From NCBI RefSeq assembly GCF_030687715.1, contig NZ_CP117445.1, positions 1,360,501-1,424,500 of the forward strand: a DNA stretch of 64,000 nucleotides. The letters run 5' to 3'. Below are positions 1-8,327 of the stretch, piece by piece. Every line of letters begins with the position of its first letter. Positions within the stretch are counted from its first letter, which is position 1. A program made the position numbers and the translations under genes. The stretch comes from Pseudomonas sp. FP2196. Its GTDB lineage: Bacteria > Pseudomonadota > Gammaproteobacteria > Pseudomonadales > Pseudomonadaceae. The notes below the pieces were generated by a model that worked only from the letters and a program-made list of their open reading frames with translations, had not been told where the DNA came from and searched no databases.

Positions 1-148
1 CATTGATCGCCCGAGGCGTACCGACGCTGCTTTGGGCGGCGACGTTGCGCAGCTCTCTGTTCAGATTCTGCTCACTCAAGGACGCAGCCTGAGCGGTGAA
101 GGACGACGCCAGCAGAATGGCAGCGGTGGGAACGATAAGGCGCAGCAT
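1..148 (-). CDS. N-terminal fragment of a small exported protein, possibly quorum-sensing-regulated virulence factor family
   Basis: Only the first 49 codons are present; the gene runs off the left edge. The ATG (146-148) is followed by a clear signal peptide (basic start MLR, hydrophobic core, AQA-A cleavage site near residue 21). The mature part begins ASLSEQNLNRELR and includes AAQSSVGTPRAIN. A short secreted protein with this N-terminus resembles the family annotated as quorum-sensing-regulated virulence factor (PA3611 type) in pseudomonads. That link is from memory of the family and is tentative. It diverges from the TapT gene across about 190 bp that must hold both promoters. Confidence 0.55.
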   Translation of the reverse strand, partial: MLRLIVPTAAILLASSFTAQAASLSEQNLNRELRNVAAQSSVGTPRAIN

Positions 149-337
149 GAAACTCTCCTGGTTCAGTGACTGGTGATTCGACCAGCCACGTGACTGTGCG
201 TTCAGTGGCGGCGAATTATAGGGGAGCCGGTCTGGACGGTACAGGCTTGTGCCCGTTGCTCTGGTAAACTGCCGGCCTTTATTGCCCTGCCGAGTGTTGT
301 TCGTGTCGAGTTTCCCTGTCTGCCGGTCTTGCCTGCG

Positions 338-1084
338 ATGAACCATGCCCCCAACGCCGTTGCACGCCTGCGCGATCAGCGCGAGGACGAGGGCATCAAG
401 CCGATTCAGGCCCGGGGCTTTCGCTCCGAGCGTTGCCGCGACTGCCGCGTGATCATCAGCCATTGCCTGTGCGCCTGGCGGCCAACGGTCGACACCCGTT
501 CCGGCGTGTGCCTGATCATGACCGGCAAGGAAGTGTTCAAGCCGAGCAATACCGGTTGGCTGATTGCCGATGTGGTGCGCGATAACCACGCGTTCATCTG
601 GTCGCGCACAGAGCCGGACCCACAGATGCTGGCGCTCCTCAACGACCCGCAATGGCAGCCGTACCTGGTGTTTCCCGGCGAATACGTCGAGCCGTCGCGC
701 GTGACGAATACCGTCGCCCTCGATAACAGCAAGCGTCCGCTGTTCATTCTGCTGGACGCGACCTGGACCGAAGCGCGCAAGATGTTCCGAAAGAGCCCGT
801 ACTTCGACAGCCTGCCGATCCTCAGCCTGTTGCCCGACAAACTGTCGCGCTACCGCTTGCGTCGTTCGACCCGCAGTGAGCACCTGTGCACCGCCGAAGT
901 CGCTGCGCTCTGCCTGGAACTGGCGGGTGACAGTGACGCGGCCTCGGCGCTGGATGCCTATTTCGATGTGTTCAGCCAACATTATCTGGGCGCCAAACAG
1001 CAATTGGACCTGAACGAAACCACGCAGGCCCATGCCGAGTTGCAACCTTATATACGAAAGCCGCAAGCGGAGTTGGCCCAATAG
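338..1084 (+). CDS. tapT: DTW-domain tRNA-uridine aminocarboxypropyltransferase (TapT)
   Basis: This cytoplasmic enzyme is expected to transfer the 3-amino-3-carboxypropyl group of SAM to U47 of tRNAs, giving acp3U. The N-terminal zinc-type cysteine cluster CRDCRVIISHCLC and the signature DATWTEARKM, which carries the DTW/DATW motif, are both visible. The length of 248 residues is typical (the E. coli YfiP homologue is about 230). I chose the ATG at 338; a TTG at 329 is in frame, and neither has a convincing ribosome binding site. The gene stands alone, 220 bp upstream of erdR on the same strand. Confidence 0.85.
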   Translation: MNHAPNAVARLRDQREDEGIKPIQARGFRSERCRDCRVIISHCLCAWRPTVDTRSGVCLIMTGKEVFKPSNTGWLIADVVRDNHAFIWSRTEPDPQMLALLNDPQWQPYLVFPGEYVEPSRVTNTVALDNSKRPLFILLDATWTEARKMFRKSPYFDSLPILSLLPDKLSRYRLRRSTRSEHLCTAEVAALCLELAGDSDAASALDAYFDVFSQHYLGAKQQLDLNETTQAHAELQPYIRKPQAELAQ

Positions 1085-1307
1085 TGGCCCATACTGTACG
1101 CAGCGGCGGCCGTGCGGCTTGACCACCCCGTCTTCGCTGGGCATGCTTGGCGCCGATTAGGGTGCGGCCAAGGTTTGAAACGCCGTGTTTGCTGGTTATT
1201 GGCGTTGAACGTGCCCCTGTGGATGCCGCTTGAAAGGCGCATCTTGAGTTGCTTTGGCCAGACCCGAATGCACCGGGTCGGCCATCAAAAACAGGATCAT
1301 TTGAAAA

Positions 1308-1958
1308 ATGGCCACATACGACATCCTGATTGCCGATGATCACCCTCTGTTTCGTAGCGCTCTGCATCAAGCGATAACCCTGGGCCTTGGCCCGGATGTA
1401 CGCCTGGTGGAAGTGGCGAGCATCGCCGAACTGGAAACCCGCCTGACCGAAAAGGCTGATTGGGATCTGGTCTTGCTGGATCTGAACATGCCCGGCGCGT
1501 TCGGGTTTTCCGGGCTGGTTATGTTGCGCGGACAATACCCGCAGATTCCGGTGGTAATGGTCTCGGCGCAGGAAGAAGCCTCGGTGATGGTCAAGTCCCG
1601 AGAATTTGGCGCCAGTGGCTTTATTCCCAAGTCCAGCGACCTGAGCGTGATTCAGGAAGCGGTGCGCAAAGTGCTCGATGGCGATGTGTTCTGGCCGCCG
1701 CAGGCATTCGAAGCGGTCAGCGTTTCCGCCGAAGCCAAGGCGGCCAGTGATGGACTCGCCAGCCTGACTCCGCAACAGTTCCGCGTGCTGACCATGGTTT
1801 GCGAAGGCTTGCTGAACAAGCAGATTGCCTATGAACTGAGCGTGTCGGAAGCGACCATCAAGGCCCACGTCACAGCGATCTTTCGCAAGTTGAATGTGCG
1901 TACTCGCACGCAAGCGGCTTTACTGCTGCAACAACTTGAGTCAATTACGAGCCAATAA
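1308..1958 (+). CDS. erdR: LuxR/NarL-type response regulator ErdR
   Basis: The 216-residue protein has an N-terminal receiver domain (acidic pair in IADDHPLF, phospho-acceptor Asp in LLDLNMPG, conserved Lys in GFIPKSS) and a C-terminal LuxR helix-turn-helix (LTPQQFRVLTMVCEGLLNKQ, then ATIKAHVTAIFRKL). In pseudomonads ErdR (CrbR) acts with the hybrid kinase MxtR/CrbS to activate acetate and ethanol utilisation genes such as acs. The kinase is not in this window. The position immediately upstream of dgkA matches the usual Pseudomonas order and supports the name. A weak AGGA-type ribosome site precedes the ATG. Confidence 0.85.
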   Translation: MATYDILIADDHPLFRSALHQAITLGLGPDVRLVEVASIAELETRLTEKADWDLVLLDLNMPGAFGFSGLVMLRGQYPQIPVVMVSAQEEASVMVKSREFGASGFIPKSSDLSVIQEAVRKVLDGDVFWPPQAFEAVSVSAEAKAASDGLASLTPQQFRVLTMVCEGLLNKQIAYELSVSEATIKAHVTAIFRKLNVRTRTQAALLLQQLESITSQ

Positions 1959-2032
1959 CTATTGGCGTATTCACGCTTTTTTGACTTTGGTTGATCTAGC
2001 TTTCTCACTCCTTTTCAGTTGGTTTCTACTTT

Positions 2033-2395
2033 ATGTCACCTTTCAAGGGCCAGACCGGCCTGAAACGCATCCTCAACGCTTCCGGTTACTCGCTGGACGG
2101 TCTGCGTGCAGCCTTCACCGGTGAAGCGGCGTTCCGCCAACTGGTGTTGCTTAATGTCGTGCTGATTCCGCTGACGTTCTTCCTCAATGTCAGCCGCGTT
2201 GAACAGGCACTTCTGATTGCCGTGTGCCTGCTGGCGCTGATCGTCGAGTTGCTGAACTCGGCGGTGGAAGCGGCCATTGACCGCATTTCGCTGGAACTGC
2301 ACCCGCTGTCCAAGAACGCCAAGGACATGGGCAGCGCTGCGCAATTCGTGGCGTTGAGCATGATTGCCCTGGTGTGGGCGGTGATCCTGCTTTAA
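2033..2395 (+). CDS. dgkA: Diacylglycerol kinase (membrane)
   Basis: DgkA is a small inner-membrane enzyme that phosphorylates diacylglycerol to phosphatidic acid, recycling the diacylglycerol released when phosphatidylglycerol head groups are used. The 120 residues show the family pattern: an amphipathic N-terminus (KGQTGLKRILNASGYSLDG), three transmembrane helices, and the signature VELLNSAVEAAIDRI followed by KNAKDMGSAAQ. The length equals that of the E. coli enzyme. It follows erdR by 75 bp on the same strand. Its stop codon overlaps the stop of the convergent finR gene by two bases, so the two transcripts must share 3' sequence. Confidence 0.95.
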   Translation: MSPFKGQTGLKRILNASGYSLDGLRAAFTGEAAFRQLVLLNVVLIPLTFFLNVSRVEQALLIAVCLLALIVELLNSAVEAAIDRISLELHPLSKNAKDMGSAAQFVALSMIALVWAVILL

Positions 2396-3318
2396 GCGAT
2401 GCTTGGCAGAACGATCTCGTCGCTGCGCTGCACCCCGGCGGTGAAAGCGCGGCACAGATCGAGAAACTCGCGCATTGCCGACGTCTGGTATTTCTGCTTG
2501 TGCCAAATGAAGTAGAACTGCCGCGCCAGATCCAGATCCGGCGTCTCCACAGGCACCAGACTCCCACGGCGGAAGGCATCACGTAGCGCCAGCCGCGAGA
2601 TACAGCCAATCCCCAGCCCCGACTCCACCGCGCGTTTGATCGCTTCGGTGTGTTCCAGCTCCAGACGGATATTCAGCGCACTGCGATGGTGACGCATGGC
2701 CTGATCGAAGGTCAGGCGCGTGCCGGAACCCTGTTCGCGCAGAATCCATGCTTCATGCGTCAACTCTTCCATCGTCGCGCTGCCGCGTTTGGCCAGCGGA
2801 TGCTGCGGCGCGCAGAACACCACCAGCTCATCTTCGACCCAGCTCTGCACTTCAATATCCGGGTGGCTGCAATCGCCTTCTATTAGACCCAGATCAATTT
2901 CGTAGTGAGCGACTTGTTGCACGATATTGGCAGTGTTCTGCACGTGCAGCTTTACCTGACTTTCCGGGTGGCGCTGCATGAAACTGCCGATCAGCAGGGT
3001 TGCCAGGTAATTGCCGATGGTCAGCGTCGCGCCCACCGACAGCGAGCCGAAACCGGATTTGCCGTTGAGCAGGTCTTCGATTTCCTTGGACTGATCCAGC
3101 AGTGCCACGGCTTGCGGGAGCAGCTGTTTGCCGAGGGCATTGAGGCTCAGCCGTTTGCCGGCACGGTCGAACAGCTGGCAGCTGGACTGGCGCTCCAGTT
3201 CGGTAATCGAGGTGCTTGCCGCCGATTGCGAGAGGTTGAGCAGACCCGCAGCACGGGATACGCTTTCCTGCTGGGCGACAGCGACGAAGACTTGCAGTTG
3301 ACGGAGAGTAAATCGCAT
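2392..3318 (-). CDS. finR: LysR-family regulator FinR
   Basis: This 308-residue protein has an N-terminal winged helix-turn-helix (MRFTLRQLQVFVAVAQQESVS, then SAASTSITELE) and a LysR effector domain. It is divergent from fpr, the arrangement known for FinR, which activates the ferredoxin-NADP reductase gene under superoxide stress and sulfur limitation in Pseudomonas. I set the start at 3318 because residues from there match the LysR N-terminus; an upstream in-frame start would add 25 residues with no family similarity and would run into the fpr promoter. The 3' end overlaps dgkA tail to tail. Confidence 0.85.
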   Translation of the reverse strand: MRFTLRQLQVFVAVAQQESVSRAAGLLNLSQSAASTSITELERQSSCQLFDRAGKRLSLNALGKQLLPQAVALLDQSKEIEDLLNGKSGFGSLSVGATLTIGNYLATLLIGSFMQRHPESQVKLHVQNTANIVQQVAHYEIDLGLIEGDCSHPDIEVQSWVEDELVVFCAPQHPLAKRGSATMEELTHEAWILREQGSGTRLTFDQAMRHHRSALNIRLELEHTEAIKRAVESGLGIGCISRLALRDAFRRGSLVPVETPDLDLARQFYFIWHKQKYQTSAMREFLDLCRAFTAGVQRSDEIVLPSIA

Positions 3319-3355
3319 ATCGATATAACCGATAACCCTTATCTTAATAATCCAG

Positions 3356-3384
3356 TTAACAGATATTGTCGGCGCTATTAGAAT
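3356..3384 (+). promoter_or_regulatory. Predicted sigma-70 promoter of fpr
   Basis: TTAACA (3356-3361) and TAGAAT (3379-3384) are separated by exactly 17 bases. The site lies 77 bp upstream of the fpr ATG in the finR-fpr divergent region, where FinR would be expected to bind. The match is by eye only. Confidence 0.5.
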
Positions 3385-3460
3385 GCGATGCAATTGCGCA
3401 CCATCGGCATTTATCCAGCCCAGAGCAAGCGCAGAGCCAATATCCAGGAGTCAAACGTAC

Positions 3461-4240
3461 ATGAGCAACATGAACCACGAGCGTGTCCTCAGTGTTCATC
3501 ACTGGAACGATACCCTGTTCAGCTTCAAGTGCACCCGCGATCCGGGCTTGCGCTTCGAGAACGGGCAGTTCGTGATGATCGGCCTGCAACAGCCAAACGG
3601 CCGCCCGCTTATGCGCGCTTACTCGATTGCCAGCCCTAACTGGGAAGAGCATCTGGAATTCTTCAGCATCAAAGTACCTGATGGTCCGCTGACCTCCCAG
3701 TTGCAGCATCTGAAGGAAGGCGACGAGATCATCATCAGCAAAAAGCCTACGGGCACGCTGGTGCTGGACGATCTGAAGCCTGGCAAACACCTTTACCTGC
3801 TCAGCACCGGTACCGGTCTGGCGCCGTTCATGAGTGTGATCCAGGATCCGGAAACCTACGAGCGTTTCGAAAAAGTCATCCTGTGCCACGGCGTACGCTA
3901 TGTGAACGAAGTTGCTTACCGCGAATTCATCACCGAGCACCTGCCGCAGAACGAGTTCTTCGGCGAAGCGCTGCGCGACAAGCTGATTTACTACCCGACC
4001 GTTACTCGTGAGCCTTTCGAGAACGAAGGTCGTCTGACCGACCTGATGCGCAGCGGCAAACTGTTCAGCGACATCGGCCTGCCGCCGATCAACCCGCAGG
4101 ACGACCGCGCCATGTTGTGTGGCAGCCCGAGCATGCTCGACGAGACCAGCGAAGTGCTCAACAGCTTCGGCCTGACCGTGTCGCCGCGTATGCGCGAGCC
4201 GGGTGACTACCTGATCGAGCGCGCGTTCGTCGAGAAGTAA
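3461..4240 (+). CDS. fpr: Ferredoxin--NADP(+) reductase
   Basis: Fpr is a cytoplasmic FAD flavoenzyme that exchanges electrons between NADPH and ferredoxin or flavodoxin, supporting Fe-S cluster assembly and oxidative stress defence. The 259 residues show the FAD-binding RAYSIASP motif, the NADP-binding GTGLAPFMS motif, and the CGSP motif (MLCGSPSMLDE) near the C-terminus. The C-terminal residues FVEK are typical of the bacterial subclass. The ATG at 3461 has a good CAGGAG site about 10 bases upstream. A strong terminator follows at once, so the gene is monocistronic. Confidence 0.95.
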   Translation: MSNMNHERVLSVHHWNDTLFSFKCTRDPGLRFENGQFVMIGLQQPNGRPLMRAYSIASPNWEEHLEFFSIKVPDGPLTSQLQHLKEGDEIIISKKPTGTLVLDDLKPGKHLYLLSTGTGLAPFMSVIQDPETYERFEKVILCHGVRYVNEVAYREFITEHLPQNEFFGEALRDKLIYYPTVTREPFENEGRLTDLMRSGKLFSDIGLPPINPQDDRAMLCGSPSMLDETSEVLNSFGLTVSPRMREPGDYLIERAFVEK

Positions 4241-4250
4241 GCCCCACTGA

Positions 4251-4290
4251 AAAAGCCCCCATTGCCTGAATTGGCAATGGGGGCTTTTTT
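4251..4290 (+). terminator. Rho-independent terminator of fpr
   Basis: AAAAGCCCCCATTGCC pairs with GGCAATGGGGGCTTTT around a 6-base loop, followed by a T run. The A run on the other side lets it work in both directions, so it may also stop the opposing trmO transcript. Confidence 0.9.
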
Positions 4291-4308
4291 ATGCCCGCGA
4301 CATTCACC

Positions 4309-4407
4309 TGTAGGAGCTGCCGAAGGCTGCGATCTTTTGATCTTGCTTTTGAAGAGCAAAATCAAAAGATCGTCCGATCGCGGCCCGAGCCTGCGGCAGC
4401 TCCTACA
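4309..4407. repeat. REP doublet (GTAGGAGCTGCC family)
   Basis: Two inverted copies of TGTAGGAGCTGCCG.AGGCTGCGATC face each other across an internal palindrome around GATCTTTTGATC. The same unit recurs near 8237, 11935/13212, 42486 and 51838. Confidence 0.85.
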
Positions 4408-4419
4408 TTGGGCGCGGGC

Positions 4420-5118
4420 TCAGGCGTTGACGGGGATGACTTCGAGAACGCGAATCTGCTCGGGTGTCGGGTAATGCCAGCGCACATCCAGATCCCAGAA
4501 CTGTGCGCCATATTCACGCGCTGGCGCCGGGGTCTGATACGCCGGGCGCGGATCCTGGGCCAGACATTGCTCGATCAACTCGACCAGAGGCTCGGCAAGG
4601 CGCTGGGCGTGGGTGTGCGCCTGTTGCAGCGCAGCGTCCGTCCACTGCACGTCAATCAACTGCGGCGCGGCGCTGGCGATACTGTTGGAGGCGCTGGTGA
4701 TGATGTCGGCGTAAGGCACGTAGGGTTTGATGTCGAGAATCGGCGTGCCATCGAGCAAGTCGATACCGGAGATGAACAGGCGATTGGCTTCCACCTTGTC
4801 CAGTTTCACCACGGATTGGCCGATGCCATTCGGGCGGTGGGTGGCGCGGGTAGCGAACACGCCCATGGACTTGTTGCCACCCAGACGGGGAGGGCGGACT
4901 TTCAAGCGCGGTTTTTCTTCCAGCGCCTGATGGAACAGGAACAGCAGCCAGACGTGACTGACCTGCTCCAGACCCTGCACCGCGTCACCCTGATCGAACG
5001 GCGCCACCAGTTCCAGCACGCCCCGGGCAGCGGGGGCCAGTTGCGGTTGGCGGGGGATGGCAAACTTCTCCTTGAAGCAGGAGCGCACGAAGCCGATGGG
5101 GGAGACGCTGTAAGTCAT
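4420..5118 (-). CDS. trmO: tRNA (N6-threonylcarbamoyladenosine37-N6)-methyltransferase TrmO
   Basis: This TsaA/YaeB-family protein uses SAM to methylate the t6A37 base of tRNA-Thr(GGU). The N-terminal beta-barrel signature is visible (MTYSVSPIGFVRSCFKEKFAIPRQP begins the domain, cut here only to identify it by its IGFVRS and FAIPRQP elements), followed by HVWLLFLFH, the loop RPPRLGGNKSMGVFATRATHRPN with its conserved RATHRPN, and DIKPYVPYAD. The 232-residue length is normal. It is a single gene between two REP doublets. Confidence 0.9.
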   Translation of the reverse strand: MTYSVSPIGFVRSCFKEKFAIPRQPQLAPAARGVLELVAPFDQGDAVQGLEQVSHVWLLFLFHQALEEKPRLKVRPPRLGGNKSMGVFATRATHRPNGIGQSVVKLDKVEANRLFISGIDLLDGTPILDIKPYVPYADIITSASNSIASAAPQLIDVQWTDAALQQAHTHAQRLAEPLVELIEQCLAQDPRPAYQTPAPAREYGAQFWDLDVRWHYPTPEQIRVLEVIPVNA

Positions 5119-5197
5119 GGTTTAAAGTCAGAAGCGGGATCAGGGCGGGCATGATAACCCGGCGGGCTTCAAGTCTGGTGGTGGCAGGGCTGACGCC

Positions 5198-5287
5198 ATC
5201 GCTGGCAAGCCAGCTCCCACAGGTTTTGTGCCATACACAAATCATGCGGACACTCGAGAACCCTGTGGGAGCTGGCTTGCCAGCGAT
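5198..5287. repeat. REP doublet (TGTGGGAGCTGGC family)
   Basis: ATCGCTGGCAAGCCAGCTCC and its inverted copy GGAGCTGGCTTGCCAGCGAT flank about 40 bases. The same family recurs at 41586 and, in compact form, at 60260. Confidence 0.85.
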
Positions 5288-5303
5288 AGCTACACCACCA
5301 ATC

Positions 5304-6074
5304 TTAAAGGCTGAACCCACCATCCAGCGGAATGATATTCCCCGTCATGTACGCCCCGGCCGTACTCGCCAGACTGATCGCCAACGCCGCCATCTCCTCC
5401 TCACGTCCCCAACGCTTCATCGGAATCAGTGCCGTGTCCTCAGCCAATGCCTGCTGATCATTGCCGATGTGCTGGGTCATCTTGCTCGGAAACCTCCCCG
5501 GAGCGATGACGTTGACGTTGATGTGCTGGCTCACCAGTTCTCGCGCAAGAATCCGCGACAGTTGGTGCAACGCCGCTTTGCTCGGCCCGTAGGCGTACGC
5601 CTGCTCCCCGAAGGACGAAATACCCGCCACCGAACCGATGTTGATGATCCGCGCCGGATTCGCCGCCGACCCTGCTTTGCGCAGCAGCGGCAAGAACTGC
5701 TGGATACAACTGAACACCGATGTCACGTTGAGCTGCATGACTTTCTCCCAGCCCTTGACCGGGTAGCTTTCCAGCGGCGCGCCCCAAGTGGTGCCGGCGT
5801 TGTTCACCAGAATATCCAGATGGGTGATCTGCTCGCCCAGCCTCGCGGCCAGTTCCTGTACGCCTTCTTCAGTCGCCAGATTCGCCGCCACACCGTGGCA
5901 AGTGCCCAGGGCACTGAGTTCTTCCGCGGTTTGATGGCAGGCTTCGGCGTCACGAGAGCAGACGAACACACGGGCGCCGGCTTCGACAAAGGCCTTGGCG
6001 ATCATTTTGCCGATACCACGGGTGCCGCCGGTCACCAGAGCGGTGCGGCCTTGCAGAGAAAAGTACGGGTGCAT
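5304..6074 (-). CDS. rhlG: RhlG-type NADPH-dependent short-chain dehydrogenase/reductase
   Basis: This is a classical SDR of 256 residues, the same length as P. aeruginosa RhlG, a beta-ketoacyl reductase linked to rhamnolipid and PHA precursors. The cofactor motif TGGTRGIG (residues about 16-23), the NNAG motif, the catalytic Ser in IGSVAG, and Tyr-x-x-x-Lys in YAYGPSKAA are all present. A C-terminal GNIIPLDGG closes the fold. No rhlAB genes are in the window, so a rhamnolipid role is unproven; a general 3-ketoacyl reductase role is as likely. Confidence 0.8.
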   Translation of the reverse strand: MHPYFSLQGRTALVTGGTRGIGKMIAKAFVEAGARVFVCSRDAEACHQTAEELSALGTCHGVAANLATEEGVQELAARLGEQITHLDILVNNAGTTWGAPLESYPVKGWEKVMQLNVTSVFSCIQQFLPLLRKAGSAANPARIINIGSVAGISSFGEQAYAYGPSKAALHQLSRILARELVSQHINVNVIAPGRFPSKMTQHIGNDQQALAEDTALIPMKRWGREEEMAALAISLASTAGAYMTGNIIPLDGGFSL

Positions 6075-6205
6075 GGCGAATCCTGAGGGCTAGGGATCAA
6101 TACACCCTAGTCGCCAGCCGCGAAAAGCGGAGCCACTATTTTCGAAGGGAATGAGCGGTCATGCGCAGCGGCGGCGACGGTCAGTCGCCACCGCTAGAAG
6201 CAATA

Positions 6206-6676
6206 TCAGGCGGCGCGAATGCGCAGGGTCAGGCCCTTGAGGAAGTTGCGCAGCAACTGGTCGCCGCACGGACGATAGTTGGTGTGGCCGACCTTGCGGA
6301 ACAGTGCGCTCAGTTCAGGTTTGGACACCGGGAACTCGGCAGCCTTGAGGATCGCGTGCATGTCGTCTTCTTTTAGCTCGAAGGCCACGCGCAGCTTTTT
6401 CAGAATGATGTTGTTGGTCACCGGCACTTCGATCGGCTGCGGCGGACGGCTTTCGTCCTTGCCTCGCTTGAAGATCACCAGGCCGTCGAGGAAGTGTGCG
6501 ATGACTTCGTCCGGGCAGCGCACGAAGCCTTCTTCGTCTTCTTCTTTCTTGTCGAGCCAGGTGATCACGTCGGCGAGGGCCACGTCCATGCCGCCGAGTT
6601 TGATGATCTCGACAACCTTCTTGTCGCTGATGTCGAGCATGTAGCGCACGCTGCGCAATACGTCGTTATGAATCAT
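6206..6676 (-). CDS. DUF1456 (YehS-like) family protein
   Basis: The protein is 156 residues, as for E. coli YehS. It contains two repeats of the DUF1456 unit: NDVLRSVRYMLDISDKKVVEIIKLGG near the start and NNIILKKLRVAFELKEDDM in the second half (segments quoted for recognition only by NDVLRSVRYML and KKLRVAFEL). Function is unknown; the small helical repeats suggest nucleic-acid or protein binding. I placed the start at 6676 because CAGGA lies about 8 bases before it; an earlier in-frame start adds 11 unrelated residues. It lies 70 bp downstream of the RluF-like gene, so they may be cotranscribed. Confidence 0.85.
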   Translation of the reverse strand: MIHNDVLRSVRYMLDISDKKVVEIIKLGGMDVALADVITWLDKKEEDEEGFVRCPDEVIAHFLDGLVIFKRGKDESRPPQPIEVPVTNNIILKKLRVAFELKEDDMHAILKAAEFPVSKPELSALFRKVGHTNYRPCGDQLLRNFLKGLTLRIRAA

Positions 6677-6748
6677 GTCGGTAATCCTGATAAGCGTTGT
6701 GGGCAGCACGCGGGCGCGCTGCCGGAATGTGTGGCGGCAGTGGAAGTC

Positions 6749-7459
6749 TTAGAACTTCTCTTTGCCGGACAGGTAGCGCCATTGGCCGACCGGGACTTTG
6801 CCGATCGAGACGCCACCGATACGGATGCGGCGGATGCCGACGACCTTCAGGCCGACCGCTTCGCAGAACTGGGCGATGATCCCCGGCTGCGGGTTTTTCA
6901 TGGCGAAACGCAGGCGGTTTTCGTTCTGCCAGCTGGCCTTGACCGGCGGCAGTTCCTTGCCCTTGTGGGTCAGGCCATGCTGCAAGCGGTTGAGGCCGTG
7001 AGCGACCATGTCACCTTCGACCTCGACCACGTATTCCTGCTCGATCTTCGCGGCGTCAGCGGTGAGCTTACGCAAGATCTTCCAGTCCTGGGTGAACACC
7101 AGCAGGCCGCTGGCCTTGGCTTGCAGGTCGGCGCTGGCGGTCAGGCGCAGGAAGTGCCCGCGCAAAGGGCGCTTGCTGAAGCGGTGCTCTTCGCTGAGGG
7201 TTTCGGCGCTGAGCGACTGCATGGCGGTCTCGACGTCCATACCAGCCGGCGCGTTGAGCAGGATGGTCACCGGCTCCGGCGCAGTGGCTTTGGCGTCCTT
7301 GTCGAGCTCGACCTTCTGATCGCCGACCTTGAATTGCGGCTCATCAATGACTTCGCCGTCCACGGTGACCCAGCCGCCCTCGATGAACAGCTCGGCCTCC
7401 CGGCGGGAGCAACCGACCAGTTCGATGAGGCGTTTGGAGAGGCGAATCGGGTCAGTCAT
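6749..7459 (-). CDS. RsuA/RluF-family pseudouridine synthase-like protein with substituted catalytic Asp
   Basis: An N-terminal S4 RNA-binding domain (residues 5-60: RLSKRLIELVGCSRREAELFI) precedes an RsuA/RluB/RluF-type synthase domain ending IRRIRIGGVSIGKVPVGQWR. The length is 236 residues. In the family the catalytic motif reads RLDxxxxGLL. Here the aligned stretch, residues 111-120, reads DLQAKASGLL, so the catalytic Asp is Gln113 and the conserved Arg is Asp111. The protein may therefore be inactive as a synthase and act only by binding rRNA. The start at 7459 (MTDPIRLSKRL) matches the S4 domain; a further upstream start is less likely. Confidence 0.8.
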   Translation of the reverse strand: MTDPIRLSKRLIELVGCSRREAELFIEGGWVTVDGEVIDEPQFKVGDQKVELDKDAKATAPEPVTILLNAPAGMDVETAMQSLSAETLSEEHRFSKRPLRGHFLRLTASADLQAKASGLLVFTQDWKILRKLTADAAKIEQEYVVEVEGDMVAHGLNRLQHGLTHKGKELPPVKASWQNENRLRFAMKNPQPGIIAQFCEAVGLKVVGIRRIRIGGVSIGKVPVGQWRYLSGKEKF

Positions 7460-7546
7460 GACAGGGCCGTAACAAAAAAGGGGTGGGCATTGTACCTGTG
7501 TGGCGCCGGTTAAGCCCGGTTCCATTTACAGGCTGTTCGCAATTCC

Positions 7547-7635
7547 CTGTGGGAGCCAGCCTGCTGGCGATTGCATCACCGCGGTGTATCTGACTGACCG
7601 CGTCGCCTGCATCGCTAGCAGGCTAGCTGCCACAG
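7547..7635. repeat. REP doublet, diverged
   Basis: CTGTGGGAGCCAGCCTGCTG is inverted as CAGGCTAGCTGCCACAG with GCGAT elements inside. It lies downstream of the GNAT gene. Confidence 0.7.
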
Positions 7636-7650
7636 TTGTTTTGGGTTGTG

Positions 7651-8124
7651 TCAGCCGTTGCTGGAGCGTTGCTGGTTCTGGCGCAAGCGCATGTGCAGCA
7701 GCGGATACGGCTGGCCCATGCCATCCACCTCGGAGCGGCCGATCACTTCAAAACCTTGCTTGAAGTAAAACCCCAGCGCCTGCGGGTTCTGCTCGTTGAC
7801 GTCCAGTTCATCGGCGTTCAAATGCTGCATGGCGTAATTCAGCAACTTCTTGCCCAAGCCCTGGCCCCGATGGGCGGGATCGATGAACAGCATCTCGATC
7901 TTGCCCGCCGCGACACCGGCAAAACCGGTGATGCGCTGATTGGCGTCCTTGGTGCAGATCAACATCACCGCGTCGAGGTAACGGGTGAGTACCAGGTTGC
8001 GCAGCAGTTCGATATAGCTGTCCGGCAGAAAATCATGAGTGGCGCGAACCGAGGCCTCCCAGACCCGGGTCAGTTCCTGATAATCGCTGAGTTTCGGCGT
8101 GTGGATGACCGAATGGTGACGCAT
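7651..8124 (-). CDS. YjaB-like GNAT N-acetyltransferase
   Basis: A GNAT fold of 157 residues. The acetyl-CoA motif A is HRGQGLGKKLL preceded by IEMLFIDPA, and motif B is NEQNPQALGFYFKQGFEVIGRS. Resemblance to E. coli YjaB is strong, including the shared elements SVRATHDFL and GRSEVDGMGQPYPLL. YjaB homologues acetylate an unsettled set of substrates. The gene is single, with a terminator on its upstream side and a REP downstream. Confidence 0.85.
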   Translation of the reverse strand: MRHHSVIHTPKLSDYQELTRVWEASVRATHDFLPDSYIELLRNLVLTRYLDAVMLICTKDANQRITGFAGVAAGKIEMLFIDPAHRGQGLGKKLLNYAMQHLNADELDVNEQNPQALGFYFKQGFEVIGRSEVDGMGQPYPLLHMRLRQNQQRSSNG

Positions 8125-8181
8125 GCCCGGTACCTCTTGTCCGTTTCAAGGGAGTCCGTCCCCCGCTAAACGATAGCCGTA

Positions 8182-8219
8182 AAAAAGCCCCGCATCTCGG
8201 AAAAAGAGCGGGGCTTTTT
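8182..8219 (-). terminator. Rho-independent terminator of rimO
   Basis: AAAAAGCCCCGC pairs with GCGGGGCTTTTT across an 13-base loop that has a small CTC/GAG extension. It lies downstream of rimO on the minus strand, beyond a REP doublet, and is usable in both directions. Confidence 0.85.
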
Positions 8220-8236
8220 GACGTGGCACAAACCCT

Positions 8237-8315
8237 TGTAGGAGCTGCCGCAGGCTGCGATCTTTTGATCGTGTTTTTTACAATCAAAAGATCGCAGTCT
8301 ACGGCAGCTCCTGCA
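8237..8315. repeat. REP doublet (GTAGGAGCTGCC family)
   Basis: TGTAGGAGCTGCCGCAGGCT is inverted as GCAGTCTACGGCAGCTCCTG around a GATCTTTTGATC core. It has the same orientation pattern as the repeat at 4309. Confidence 0.85.
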
Positions 8316-8327
8316 GTGTGTTCGGCG

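Noticed and set aside
1085..1307. Possible small gene between tapT and erdR
   Set aside because: An open frame runs through the erdR start without a ribosome site; the region more likely holds the erdR promoter. I looked for a sigma-54 site (TGGCAC-N5-TTGC) and found none.
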